A stretch of 64,000 bases of DNA, from NCBI RefSeq assembly GCF_902686445.1, contig NC_062219.1, positions 106,269,160 to 106,333,159 of the forward strand, read 5' to 3'. A program made the translations under genes and the position numbers. Shown here piece by piece: positions 38,101 through 48,916 of the stretch; position 1 is the stretch's first letter, and each line of letters begins with the position of its first letter. This DNA is from Sciurus carolinensis. Lineage: Eukaryota; Chordata; Mammalia; Rodentia; Sciuridae. The notes under the pieces were generated by a model. It did no database searches. It had not been told where the DNA came from and saw only the letters and a list, made by a program, of their open reading frames with translations.

Positions 38101-41100
38101 AGGCACTGGTGGTGAATTCAATTTGTAGAATCTCTGCACATTTACTTCATTCTTTCCTTTGCTGTGAAGAAGTTTTTCAGTTTGATACTATTCCATTGAT
38201 TAAGTCTTGATTTTACAACTTGTGCTTCAGTAGTCTTGTTCAGGAATTCTGTTCCCATGCTGACAGTTTGGACAATTGGGTCTATTTTTCTTCAAGTAAG
38301 TTCAGGGTCTCTGATCTAATACCTAGGATTTTTTGGTCCACTTAGAGTTGAGTTTTGTGCATGGTGAGATATAGGGGTTCAATTTTACTCTATTACAAAA
38401 GAATTTCCAGTTCCCACAGCACCATTTGTTGAAGAGGCTATCTTTTCTCCAATGTACATTTATAGTGCTTTTGTCTAGGATGAGATAACTATATTCATGT
38501 GGGTTTGTCTCTGTGTCTTCTATCCTGTTCTATTGGTCTTCATGTCTGTTTTGGTGCCAATAACATGCTGTTTTTGCTGCATTAGCTCTGTAATATAATT
38601 TAAAGTCTGATATTATGATGCTTCCTGCATCACTTTTAATGTTAAGGATTGCTTTGTCTATTCTGGGTCTCTTATTTTTCCCCATGAATTTCATGACAGT
38701 TTTTCTAGTTCTATGAAGAACATCATTGGGATTTTAATGGGAATTGCATTAATTCTGCATTATGCTCTTGGTAGTATGGCAATTTTGACAATACTACATA
38801 TGCCTATCCAAGAGCACGGGAGATCTTCTCAGGTCTTCAATTTCTTTCTTTCGTGTTCTGTAGTTTTCATTAGAGAGGTTTTTCACGTCTTTTTTTAGGG
38901 TGATTCCCAAAGATTTTTTTAGGCTATTATTAAGGGGATAGTTTTCCTGATTTCGCTTTCAGCTGATATACCCTTGCTGTATAGAAATGCAATGGATTTA
39001 TTGGTATTGATTTTAAACACTGATAATTTTATGAATTCATTTATGAATTCTAGGATCTTTTCAGTAGAATTTTTTGGGTCTTCAAAATATAGAATCATGT
39101 CATTGGCAAATAGGGACAGTTTGAGTTCCTCTTTTCCTATTCATGTCCCTTTAATTTCTTTCTTTTGTCTTATTGCTCTGGCTACGGTTTCCAGCACTAT
39201 GTTCAATGGGAGTGGTAAAAGAAGGCATCCCTGTCTTCTTCCAGTTTTTCGAGGGAATGCTTTCAGTTTTTCTCCATTTAGAATGATATTGGTCTTGGGT
39301 TTAGAATATATATCTTTTACAATGTTGATGAATTTTCCTACTATCGCTAGTTTTTCTAGTTTTTTGAGCATGAATGGATACTATATTTTGTCAAATGCTT
39401 TTTCTGCATGTATTGAGATAATGACGTGATTCTTTAAGTCTGTATTAACGATTTACATTTATTGATTTCCATATGTTGAACCAAGTCGCATCCCTGGGAT
39501 GAATCAACTTGACCATGGTGCACTATATTTTTAATATGTTTTATATGTAATTCACCATTATTTTATTGAGAATTTTTGCATCAATGTTCATTAAGGATGT
39601 TGGTATGAAGTTTTTCTTTACTTTTTCTTTATTCAATATCTTTCTATTATTTTGATGTATAAGCTCAATACTATAAACTTACCTTTTACAAGTGCCTTTA
39701 TACTGTGCTACAAATTTTGATATGTTATATTACTATTCTCATTTACATCTAGCAATTGTTAATTTCTTCTGCTATCCATCATCATTAACAAGTGTATTAT
39801 TTAAACTCCAAGTGTTAGGATCGTCTCTGTGTTTTATTTCACTGTTGGTTTCTAATTTTATTTCATTCAGACCTAAAAGAATGAATGGAATTATCTCTAT
39901 TTTTGTATTTGATAAGATTTGCTTTGTGATCTAAAATATATTCTATTTTAGATCATGCTCCATGTTCTGCTGAGAACAAAGTGAATTTAGTCATTGATGG
40001 ATCAAATATTCTATAGACTTCTGTTAGGTCATTATTAATTTGATTTTTTCCTTCTATAGAATCCTTACTTGGTTTAGTGTGGATTCTCTATTCATGTTGA
40101 GACAGGTGTGTTAAAGTCACTTCTCTCATAATGCAATAAAGTATTATTGTATTGTGGTCTATTCAATTCTTAATATTGAGAAGGTTGGTTTGATGTATAT
40201 AGATGCTCCATTATTTGAGACATAAATATTTATGATTGCTATGACTTATTGATGCATGGTTCCCTCAAGCAGTATGAACAGATTGTCTTTATCTCTTCTG
40301 ATTAAATTTGACTTGAAAACCATTTTATCTGCTAGGAGAAGAGTTATCCCTCCTTGTTTATGCGTTCCATTTCATTGATTTGTCTTTTCTCATTCTTTCA
40401 CTGAAAGTCTGTGGATGTCTTCTTGTGAGGTGAGTCTATTACAGACAGCCTATTGTTGGATCTTGCTTTTTAAACCAGTCTGACAACCTGTGTCTCTGGG
40501 TTGGACAGTATAGAACATTCAATGTCATTTTTGAGAGATATTTTTCCCTGCCATTTTGATATATTTCTAATATTTAAACCAGACTTGAATCTCCCTTAAT
40601 TTAATATTGTTCTAGTATATTCCTCCCTATTCTGGCTTTCATTTTTATTTTTCATTTCTTCTTCATGAAATATTTCATGGGGTATATTTTATATAGTGCA
40701 GGCTTTCTGGTTATGAATTCTTTCAGCCTATGTTTATCATGGAAGTCTTTGTTTCATCTTTAATTCTGAAGTTTAATTTTGCTGGATATATCATTTTTGG
40801 TTGGCTTCCATTGTATTTCAGAACTCGATATATATTATTTCATGTCTTCCTAGCTTTTGGTTTCTCGACTGGAGATCAGCAGAAACCCAGATAGGTTTAT
40901 CTCTAAATATCAACCATTTTTTCTTGCAGTTTTTAAAATTGTATCCTTATTCTGTGTGTTAGGCTTTTTCATTATTATGTGTCTTGTAGTGAATCTTTTG
41001 TGATTTTGTACATTGAGAGTTCTATATGCCTCTAATATATGATTTTCCATATTATTTTTAAGGTATGAAATATTTGCTGATATTATTTTATTGAAGTGAT

Positions 41101-44100
41101 TATGGATCTCTTTAGCTTATATTTCATCTAGCCCAATGATTCTTGCAATTGGCCTTAATGTTATTCCAGAGTTCTAGAATATTCGTTTCCTCATCTCTTA
41201 ATATTTTTCTTTATGATCAAATTCATTTTCAAGATTTTACACTTTATGTCAATATCTGAAAAATCTATGTTCAAAGTGGTCTGTCAGGAGCAGTAAGTGA
41301 ATCATTGCTTTGAACTGCCCAGGGACAAAGGCTGACACCTCCCTTAGGAATTTCTCAGTACAAGGGTACAGAGAAATCTGCCCAGTTGTACTGGGAAGCC
41401 CTCCCTGTTCAAAGAGAAATTCCATGGTTGCCATGGAGTTTATCAGTTCATAATCTGAGGTTCAAATGCCAGCTGCCCAGGGGTGGAGAATGGTGGGTGT
41501 AAGCTGATGACTGTAATTGGACTGTTCAAACTTTTGACTTTGGTTCTATTTTAAAGTAACTTTCTAAAAAATGAATAAATAAATAAAGTAACTTTCTCAC
41601 AATGGATCCCTTTGATGTTAAAACATATATAATAAATGTGTGGAGGCTGCTCATGATCAGTCTCTGTCCACCAGATGCAGGCTGAACCACCAGGTCCCAC
41701 TTGATCTATTTTTGTCTTTGTTCATCTTCTTTCCAATCCCCTCAGCAGCCTGATTCAAGGAAACTGAGTAAACGGTCATACTGTCAGCAACAGTGGTCTA
41801 ATCAATTGGTGATGCTTTCCATTGAGTTTCCAATTTGGTTTATTGAGTCTTTTGTTTCCAGAATTTTCATTTGGTTCTTTTTCAGAATCTCTGTCTATTA
41901 TTGAAGTGATCATTCACTTCCTGTATTTTCTCTCTAATTTTATTCCTTGTATCTTCTCATAGAATATTTTAACTAGGAACATTCTCAATTCTTTCTCTGA
42001 CATTTCCTTCTATGTGGTGTCAATAGAGTCTGTTGTGAAAGCATTATGGGCTACTTGGGATAGCTTGTTCTCTTGCTTTCTCATATTGCTTGCAAGTCTA
42101 GCCATCTATTGGTATAGTTCTCATTTTTCCTTTTACACCAGAGACTACTTTGAATGGCTGTTTCTCTTACAAGCCCTGTGTTGTTGGTTGAATGTCCAGA
42201 TATTGATATTCTAAGTCAACATGTGACTTCTGCTGATTCCAGTATCAACAGCATTTTAAGAGATGCAAGTGAACCCTAGTTACAATAATCCCTTCACAGT
42301 CATAACTTGTTCTATTCAACTTTATGAGAAAAAGCACTAGGGGTTATTGTTCTCCACAGTTTCTCAAATCCAAGTTTAGATTTGTAATTGTTTTAGAATA
42401 GGTCAAAAACTTAGTTATTAGATTGATTAAAATTGCTATAATTTTATGAGGGCTCAAAATGGTAAAGAAGAATGATAGGACAAAAAAGAGAGGAAAAAAG
42501 ATGGAAAGTAAAAAAAGAGAGAGAGAAAAGATTAAAAATAAATCACACTACAACAATAGAAAGAAGAAATAGAAGGTAGGTATTTCAGGTAGTAGCAGGT
42601 AATGCAAGAAGATAAATAGGAAGTGAGATGAGCAACTATAAAATAGAGTGAGGAAAACAAAGATAAGAAGATTGATTTCAATCAATGCTTTAAACCATCA
42701 AATTAAATACATGCAAATAGGTTAAGGTACAGTGCTGTCTATTGAGGTAACAAATATTATTCCTCTTAAAGAGTTATTTATATGATCAAGGTTGACATGA
42801 AGAGTTATTTATAGTAAACCATAACAAGGTGAAGAAAATCCTTGTTGAATTTTGGCTTGAACTTCACTGGCATTTTGATATTTAGCAGATGTCCATCATT
42901 ATTTGTCTGTCAATCTCTCCAAAGTTTCAGGGTCACAAGAGTGAATTCACTAGTTGCTATGAACTTCACACCAGTCAGTTTTGATTTCTCAGCTCTGGAG
43001 TCTGCAGCTGACTTCTCAGAGTACAGTGTTGCGAGTTGGTTATTTCTATTGTGTGCAGGAGTTCAGGACCCAGACTCTGTCCCTGTGTTTGCTATGGGTT
43101 GCTGTGTACCTGTTCCCCTCTGTAGAATCCTTTTCCTTGTGGTGAAGACCTTGGTGGCTGTCTGTAAGAACAGAAACTCTGGTGGGATTTCTATGTGTGT
43201 TCTCTGGTGCAGTAGCGTTCTCCAGACCAACACCGCGTTCTGGGTTACTATAGTGAAGGGACTCAGCTGATCACCTAGACTCCAGTTTCCACTGTCTCAG
43301 ATTGAGAATGGTGAGAATCGATTCCTCTTTTTTCTATGTCTCCTCTCCAGTATCCAAACAATGCCAGTTCAGATCATGAGTCAGGCCTCCTGCCACTTAA
43401 GGCTGGGGGCCACCTCTTCCTGTTGTCTTGGCTCTGGGAATTTTCTGCCTTCTCCAGTCTCCCTCTATGTTTGTGAGTGCCTTCCTCTTAAGTTTCCTGG
43501 GGCATTCAGGGAATTTATCATAGCAGCATTTTTTCTGCAGCTGTCATCATCCAAAATCCAGGTCTCTATGTCACTTGATATCCAGTCACCCTCCTTCTAG
43601 TAGAGCGGCACACTCCCAGGGTCCATACCTAGGCTTCCTATGATGCCTCCTCCAAAGTCAGTGGTCAGATCTGGTGAAGCCTGTTCCTGTTCTGAGGGCC
43701 AGACCTCCTTCATTGCTGCCTCTGAGTTGAGTGGATGCTGTGCAGAGCTTTCTGCCCTTGCCCAGGTCATGCTCAGCAGGGTTAGGCACACTTCCAAGCA
43801 CAGGTCCACACCCCTTGTTTGCAATGCAGGAGAGGGAGAAGGGGTTTCAGCAATTTTCAGTAGTGGCAATTCTAGGAGTTCCTTCTGATTGAATTTTTAA
43901 GAGATTCTGCTGAAGGGGAATTCCCTTTGGTCTAAATTGCAGTCATCTGAGGATGGGAAGATGCCATGTTGATTTAAGGGGATGATTCATCAGCTGAGGG
44001 CTCCACAAGATGTCTGCAGACCACCAACTCAGTTTTCTTTTTATAATTTAGTTTTAACTTGCTTGCTTTGTCTTAACAATCCTGTTACTCTCATGCTTTA

Positions 44101-47100
44101 AATTTTACCTTTCCAAATGTTTTTAAGTGGGTGAACTTCAGAGATTTTCTGCTTCCCCTCTCCCTTTTTCCCTCTGTTGCCCCACCACCCTTCCCCTTCC
44201 CTGGTTTGGATTGGAGGTTACGAAACTCAGTATTTATTTTATACACTGGTAACCTATCTTCACATCTCTCCAGATCTTAGACTTTGTAATATTGAGTCTT
44301 GCAGCATTTAATTTGTCACCCACTTCTCAATTTTGTTTTTCCTTCACTGCCTCCTTCTGTGTTGCCAGGACATTGGAACTCACAGGCAGCTCTCTTCCAC
44401 CATCTTCTGAATACCAATGACATATACTTAAAAAGTAAATGCCAGAGGGAGCTAGCATCTTTTCAGTGAAGATCTATAGGAATTTGAACTGAAGAGTTAA
44501 TCCCTCCTGCTTCAGTATATCACATAATGCTTCCTATTAGTTCTGCTATGTGACATGGTAACCATTGATTTCTTTCATACTGACTATCCAATGAAAACTA
44601 TTTAAAGATAGATACTACATTTTATCCATTTTATCCTCAACACGTGTTGAGTCATATGAAAACAACCTCATTTGTGGTCATGAAGAACAAAAATCACATC
44701 TCTTCTTCAATGCAATTTTATAAGTAAGGCACTAAGGTGTAACAAGAAGAAAACACTACTTTCTCCTAAACCTATTTTTCTGTGTTTGAAATGTCACTAT
44801 TTAAGAAGTTTTCTGAGGTCAGTAGGAAACGTCTAGAGATGATACTTTTTTTTCGATAAAATGCAGAGATTGGCCACTACCTAGGTTTATCATGTGCATC
44901 CTTTCTATCTTAAGGGTCAGGGGCTGTGTTAAATCTACTAGTACAAGGTATTCACGAATGGTCCCTTGTGCTTAGAAACACAAAATCCTCAAGCAGGATG
45001 GACTTACAGTAGGCAATGGCAAAAAAAAATAGAAAATATATACATATGTGTATAGATATAGTTATAAATATATATACATATGTATATATATATATGTATA
45101 TATAGATATATGAATGGACCTATGAGAAGAGTAATTGGAGAGTGTTAAGGACATTCAGCATTCAGTATGAGGAGGAGCAGATTACTTTTCCCAAGGTATC
45201 AGAAACACAAAGAATTCAGCCTTTTAGACTTACCCTTTAAAATCTTTCTTTTCCCTAAAAATAGCATATCATGTGTAAAATTAAGGCCTCAAAATGCTCT
45301 TATCTCTTGTGCTAAAAGTTCACATATTCCCACTCCACTCTCCAGACCCACACATACAAAAATATACAAGCTCCAACATTGGCATCTGAGTTAATCCCTT
45401 ATCAATTACCAGTAAATCCCTTATCAGTTATCTAGTAAAGAGATAAACTCAGGAATAGTTCATTAATTAATTGTTTCTTTCCCTTCCAAATGCCTTGAGG
45501 TTTTATTTAATATGTATGGTAAGACTACCTTTTGTGTTATATCATACAATTTACTACTTAATACCTAAAATTCTTTTACTGGAATTTTTAGGGGTGCACA
45601 TACACACTGGTTCTAGGAATAAACATACTTTCTCTAGATACATGACACCATGTGAGGTGAATGTCCTCCCTAAAGTCTATAATAAATTATGTTCCCCCAT
45701 CCTTAAAACTCCCTTGTTAAGAACTAATGGAGTGTGAATGATTTAATGCTTCCATCTCTTACATTAACCTTCATAATATGTCATCATTGTGTATCCACAA
45801 GAATTACAAGAGGCTCATTCTTAAAATAAAATGGGCACTTGTGACCATGAAGGAGTTTTAATTTGTCAAGCTATGAATCACATCCCAGCTGGGCACAGTG
45901 GTACACACCTGCAATCCCAGCAGCTTGAGGTTGAGGCAGGAGGATCTCAAATTCAAAGCCAGCCACAGCAAAAGTGAGGCAGTAAGCAACTCAGTGAGAC
46001 CCTGTCTCTAAAAAACAATACAAAATAGGTCTGGGGGTGTGGCTCAGTGGGTGAGTGCCCCTGGGTTCAATTTCTGGTATCCCACCCCCCCCCAAAAAAA
46101 ATTACAAACCAGTTCTCAAAACCTCAATAAACTGTTTTTTTTTTTTTATTTGAAGTCATAGTTTTGGTTCCTATTCATTGGCAATGCTTCATAACTAATG
46201 ATACCTTGACCTTAATGCTTTTGCAACTCATCTCTGTTGTCTTGAATGATCCTAAACTGATTCACTGTCCTGTGTAATTTTCAAATATACTGAAAATAAT
46301 TGTAGTTTTATTTCCTTTCAGAAGCAAGCCTCAGGTGCTTTGTCATGTGCCCTAACAAATCTCCAAAGGGAGATTTTAAATGAACACAGTGAACTCAGGA
46401 AAGCAGGTTCTCTCACTGCCAACAAACTGCCACAGATGGTAAGAGGTAGAAAGATAAGGAAGGTGGCTGAGACGATCTGAGCTGTGTAGGAGCAGGCAGC
46501 TGGCAAATGCACCTCATCACTTGTGACTTAGGAGTGCTGCTCTAGTTTGTCTCTCATTGGAGTTGTGTTATGTTCAGGGCAAAATTTCCTAATTTCCCAT
46601 TACATTGTTAAATGCAATGTTGAGTTTGTGCAGCTGTTCCAATTATGGTGACAGAAGTAAAACCAAATCCTTAGACTTTCCAGTGAAAGCCCACTGTGTT
46701 CTGCTCACTCTCTCTCTCTCTCTCACTGTAGGATCAAAAAGACTCCCTTTAGGATAAATCTATTAAGTGCAAATAACAGTGCACTTTGTGTACCCACTCC
46801 CAAAACCACATGCCTCCCAAATTCATTTGCCGTAGAAAAAAAGAAAATCAGAATAAAGTATGCAGTTCATCGTTATTTCAAAAATAATTTCAATTCTTGG
46901 CATGTTTAATCATATTTATTTATTGAAATTGGTGTTTCTCCCATGCTATAATATTGTTATGTGTCTTATAATTTCCGTTTTCTTAGGGATACATACAGTT
47001 CTACTTTCTTGCAGCAGAAATGGGCTCATAGAAATGCATGATTCTGATTTTAATGACTAATTGGAAAGTGCCTGCATAAAAATTTTATAATTATGCAAAT

Positions 47101-47919
47101 TGATCTATCAATCTTACTCTAAAGAGTCTGCACCTTTCATGTGGCAGTGGATAGATGCATGTATAATATATTTTTTTCCTTCTTTTAGGAATGGAGCAGG
47201 GTGAGAGTAGCAAAGGAATCAAACTGGGTAAACCAGAGAAATTACAAACACATTGACCCAGAGGACCGAAAAGGTAATATGTATGTTAATAAATATTTGT
47301 TGGATAAATGGATAAGTAAAATTATAAGGGCCCATTATATAAGAGTATATTAAGAAAACTTTGCTAATAAATATTGATTCTAATGCTGCCCTTTTCAAGT
47401 TATTTCAGTATATTTGTAGAGGTAATTCTGAGAAGCACCACCTTTGTGCTCATTAAGGATATTATATTTTATAAAAACGCTCACACAGAGTCACTTTAGT
47501 TTCTATCAACCAGCTCATGAGTGAATTACATGATACAGGTTACAAATCATGATTTGAAAATATATCAATTTTTCTTTAAAAATTTTCAAAAAGCTCCAAT
47601 GTAAAAGGAAGTATGGATTAATCAGAGAGTTTAACTAAGTCCTCTACGTTTTCCTCAAGACTGAAACAGTCAGCATAGTGCAATAAGGTCAACTTGTTTG
47701 CTCAATTCCCTTCTCCCCTTTCACACTGAATTTGTTGTTTGTGTGGTTGCTATGGAGGAAAGTGACAAAGAAGTAACTACTTTCTCTATTTTTCTTTCAG
47801 AACAAAATTGTCCTTTCAAAGATAAGTCGATACTTTGTCGTACGTGGAAGAGAAAGTCTCTCTGTCCAAGACCATATGCACTATTGTGTCGGAGAACATG
47901 TATTTGCTTACTGAAATAA
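35030..47919 (+). CDS. Miniature CRISP-family secreted protein (four coding exons)
   Basis: Proposed join: 35030-35101, 46322-46438, 47189-47273, 47801-47919; 393 nt, 130 residues plus stop. Exon 2 gives a signal peptide (FPVLLFLAA core) like those of CRISP2/CRISP3. Exon 3 gives [16 protein letters not shown], matching the CAP helix QREIVNKHNELRRA. Exon 4 gives EWSR...[11 protein letters not shown], matching CRISP EWSREV...HSDPEDRK. The last exon has six cysteines spaced 8-8-7-3-1, against 8-8-8-3-1 in the CRISP2 ICR domain. Introns are phase 0, 0 and 1 and all splice dinucleotides are GT/AG. Missing are the exons for the CAP core (GENLYMSS and GHYTQ motifs) and the hinge. Known for the family: secreted proteins of the male tract and saliva whose ICR domain modulates ion channels. 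Inferred: a secreted protein of about 107 residues with a basic tail. Transcription is unproven; a well-preserved pseudogene is the main alternative. Confidence 0.72.
35936..36037 (+). mobile_element. ID-like SINE shared by units B and C
   Basis: ggagctagggctgtagctca ... with a (aaag)n tail. A degenerate copy sits at the matching place in unit C (about 61048-61147), so it was inserted before the duplication. Confidence 0.7.
36600..37125 (-). mobile_element. L1 3' end, older
   Basis: Antisense 3' UTR and ORF2 end ('ctaatatttcactgtgtatatatacc'-like text), abutting the next L1. 36300-36600 before it is a purine- then pyrimidine-rich stretch without recognised features. Confidence 0.65.
37126..44410 (-). 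mobile_element. Near-full-length L1 in the first coding intron of mini-CRISP
   Basis: Antisense 3' UTR, ORF2 (37.5 to about 39.6 kb and degraded beyond), ORF1 text (about 40.6-42.0 kb) and a 5' UTR (about 42.8-44.41 kb) whose end reads, on the complement, 'cagaagatggtggaagagag'. ORFs are heavily broken. Absent from unit C, so inserted in B after the duplication. Confidence 0.75.
41282..41692 (+). mobile_element. Solo LTR inside the intronic L1
   Basis: Starts TGTCAGGAGC, ends ACCACCA, flanked by GGTC on both sides (41278-41281, 41693-41696), AATAAA at 41631-41636. Interrupts L1 ORF1 text. No internal retroviral region. Confidence 0.62.
44411..46321. other. Distal part of first coding intron
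   Basis: Paralogous to 61430-62980 of unit C. Contains a TA-rich microsatellite at about 45040-45112 and the MEN-type SINE at 45887-46104. No gene seen. Confidence 0.55.
45887..46104 (+). mobile_element. MEN-type SINE private to unit B
   Basis: Clean B1-like 'cacacctgcaatcccagcag', then 'ggtctgggggtgtggctcag' and a poly-C/A tail. The corresponding place in unit C (about 62845) has no insert. Confidence 0.85.
46322..46438 (+). CDS. Mini-CRISP exon 3: start of CAP domain
   Basis: Acceptor tttcctttcag ends at 46321; donor atg|gtaaga starts at 46439. The 39 codons are open in phase 0 and end in M, as the CRISP exon ending NMLKM does. The recognisable core is [15 protein letters not shown] (CAP helix 1). 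The usual SPPASNMLKM is altered to [11 protein letters not shown] cysteine at codon 9 of the exon (LSCAL) is unusual for this part of the family. Confidence 0.8.
47189..47273 (+). CDS. Mini-CRISP exon 4: CAP segment
   Basis: Acceptor tcttttag ends at 47188; donor aag|gtaata begins at 47274; 85 nt, so the exon leaves phase 1. Reads EWSR...[16 protein letters not shown], collinear with CRISP exon 4 without gaps. The cysteine normally found in the NQC/NKC motif is arginine (NQR), so a conserved CAP disulphide cannot form. Confidence 0.82.
47274..47800 (+). other. Short intron where CAP core and hinge exons are expected
   Basis: 527 bp between exon 4 and the ICR exon. Searched by eye in all + frames for GENLYMSS, GHYTQ and the hinge CASCP motifs; none found. 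Ends in a good polypyrimidine tract. Confidence 0.75.
47801..47919 (+). CDS. Mini-CRISP last exon: six-cysteine ICR (ShK-like) domain
   Basis: Acceptor tatttttctttcag ends at 47800. In phase 1 after exon 4 the exon reads [42 protein letters not shown] (TAA 47917-47919). Six cysteines and their spacing match the CRISP C-terminal domain closely, including the terminal C-x3-C-x-C. In this exon there are ten Lys/Arg against one Asp. The upstream hinge cysteines (the CASCPDNC type) are absent from the window. Confidence 0.8.
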
Positions 47920-48916
47920 TCACTTTTCAGATACACATGATCAGGGCTGTGCAGAGAAGGGAAATAGCATTTTCTTAGATTTGAAATATGCAACTTGGGA
48001 AATTTTAGCTACAGTAACTACAAATCTCATTGTATGCAGTAAATAATTGTTCTTTCTAGATCACCTTCATATTCACAGAAATTTCTTACATATAAAGGAT
48101 TAAAAAGTAATAAATTTTATGATAACTATGTTGGATTTTACTATATGAATTTTATGATTTAATTTTAATGAATTTAATCAAGCTGAAGATCTAAATTTTA
48201 GATTTACCCATGACTAACACCACTAAAACCTGGACTGAAGTTAAGAATCATGTTCCTAAAACAATATGTACTAATGAACATAATGTGATTATCATAATTG
48301 CATGAATTCTAGGCTACAGTTGTCATTTCCTGCTATACCCACCTAAGCATCTTTAAAGAAGTGTGCATATGCAATGTCTTTAACTCCTTCTTACCCACTC
48401 ATTTTCCTGACTTACCTGAATCTCATGTTCATAATTATATTGAAAATGCTAAGCCTAAACTATCTCTGACTTCTGTTTTACTAAAAATCATAGAAGACAA
48501 GATTTATCTTTTGTATAACTTTTACAGTACAATATGATCATATCTTCCTTCTGAGACCTCTCTTCACTGAGACATTTCTTCCTTAAAGAAATGTAAAATA
48601 ATATATGTAAATACACTCCCATCAAGAAGTTAGAACTCAGTTCCCTCCCTTTCCAGTCTGTACTGAATTTACTGACTCACTTTCAAAGAAAAGATAGTGG
48701 GAAGAGGAAAATGGTTAATTGATGCTGAAGAAATCTGGCAAACTCTAGCTTATCCAAGTGATCCAGATTAATACTACCAGTCATATGCCATTACTTTGGC
48801 CTTTCTGGCATTTTCTCTAAAAATGCATCTCATTGTGATCAGGAACCAAAACATGAGATAAGCCTAAAGCAAGGGTATTCTACAGAACACTCCTGAGAGT
48901 TTAACAACACTCTTGA
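47920..48916 (+). other. 3' UTR and intergenic DNA after mini-CRISP
   Basis: The first part up to about 48115 may be 3' UTR; the remainder to about 48600 matches unit A. Nothing else recognised. Confidence 0.5.
48109..48114 (+). promoter_or_regulatory. Candidate poly(A) signal of mini-CRISP gene
   Basis: First AATAAA after the stop codon, 190 bp downstream, in a stretch shared with the 3' flank of unit A at 1-60. It is the only canonical hexamer near the expected end of the 3' UTR. Confidence 0.45.

Larger units (their letters stand above)
30930..48900 (+). repeat. Tandem unit B carrying the mini-CRISP gene
   Basis: Similar stretches of B and C include 30950-31145 with 50665-50872, 35757-36300 with 60885-61425, 44415-45880 with 61430-62655, and 46105-47300 with 62830-63930. 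The L1 block at about 36600-44410 is private to B. Confidence 0.7.

Noticed and set aside
42842..43270. 142-codon frame
   Set aside because: Antisense of the L1 5' UTR in the 37126-44410 element.
45040..45112. Palindromic TA-rich tract as a regulatory element
   Set aside because: Simple (TA/CA)n microsatellite; symmetry follows from its composition.
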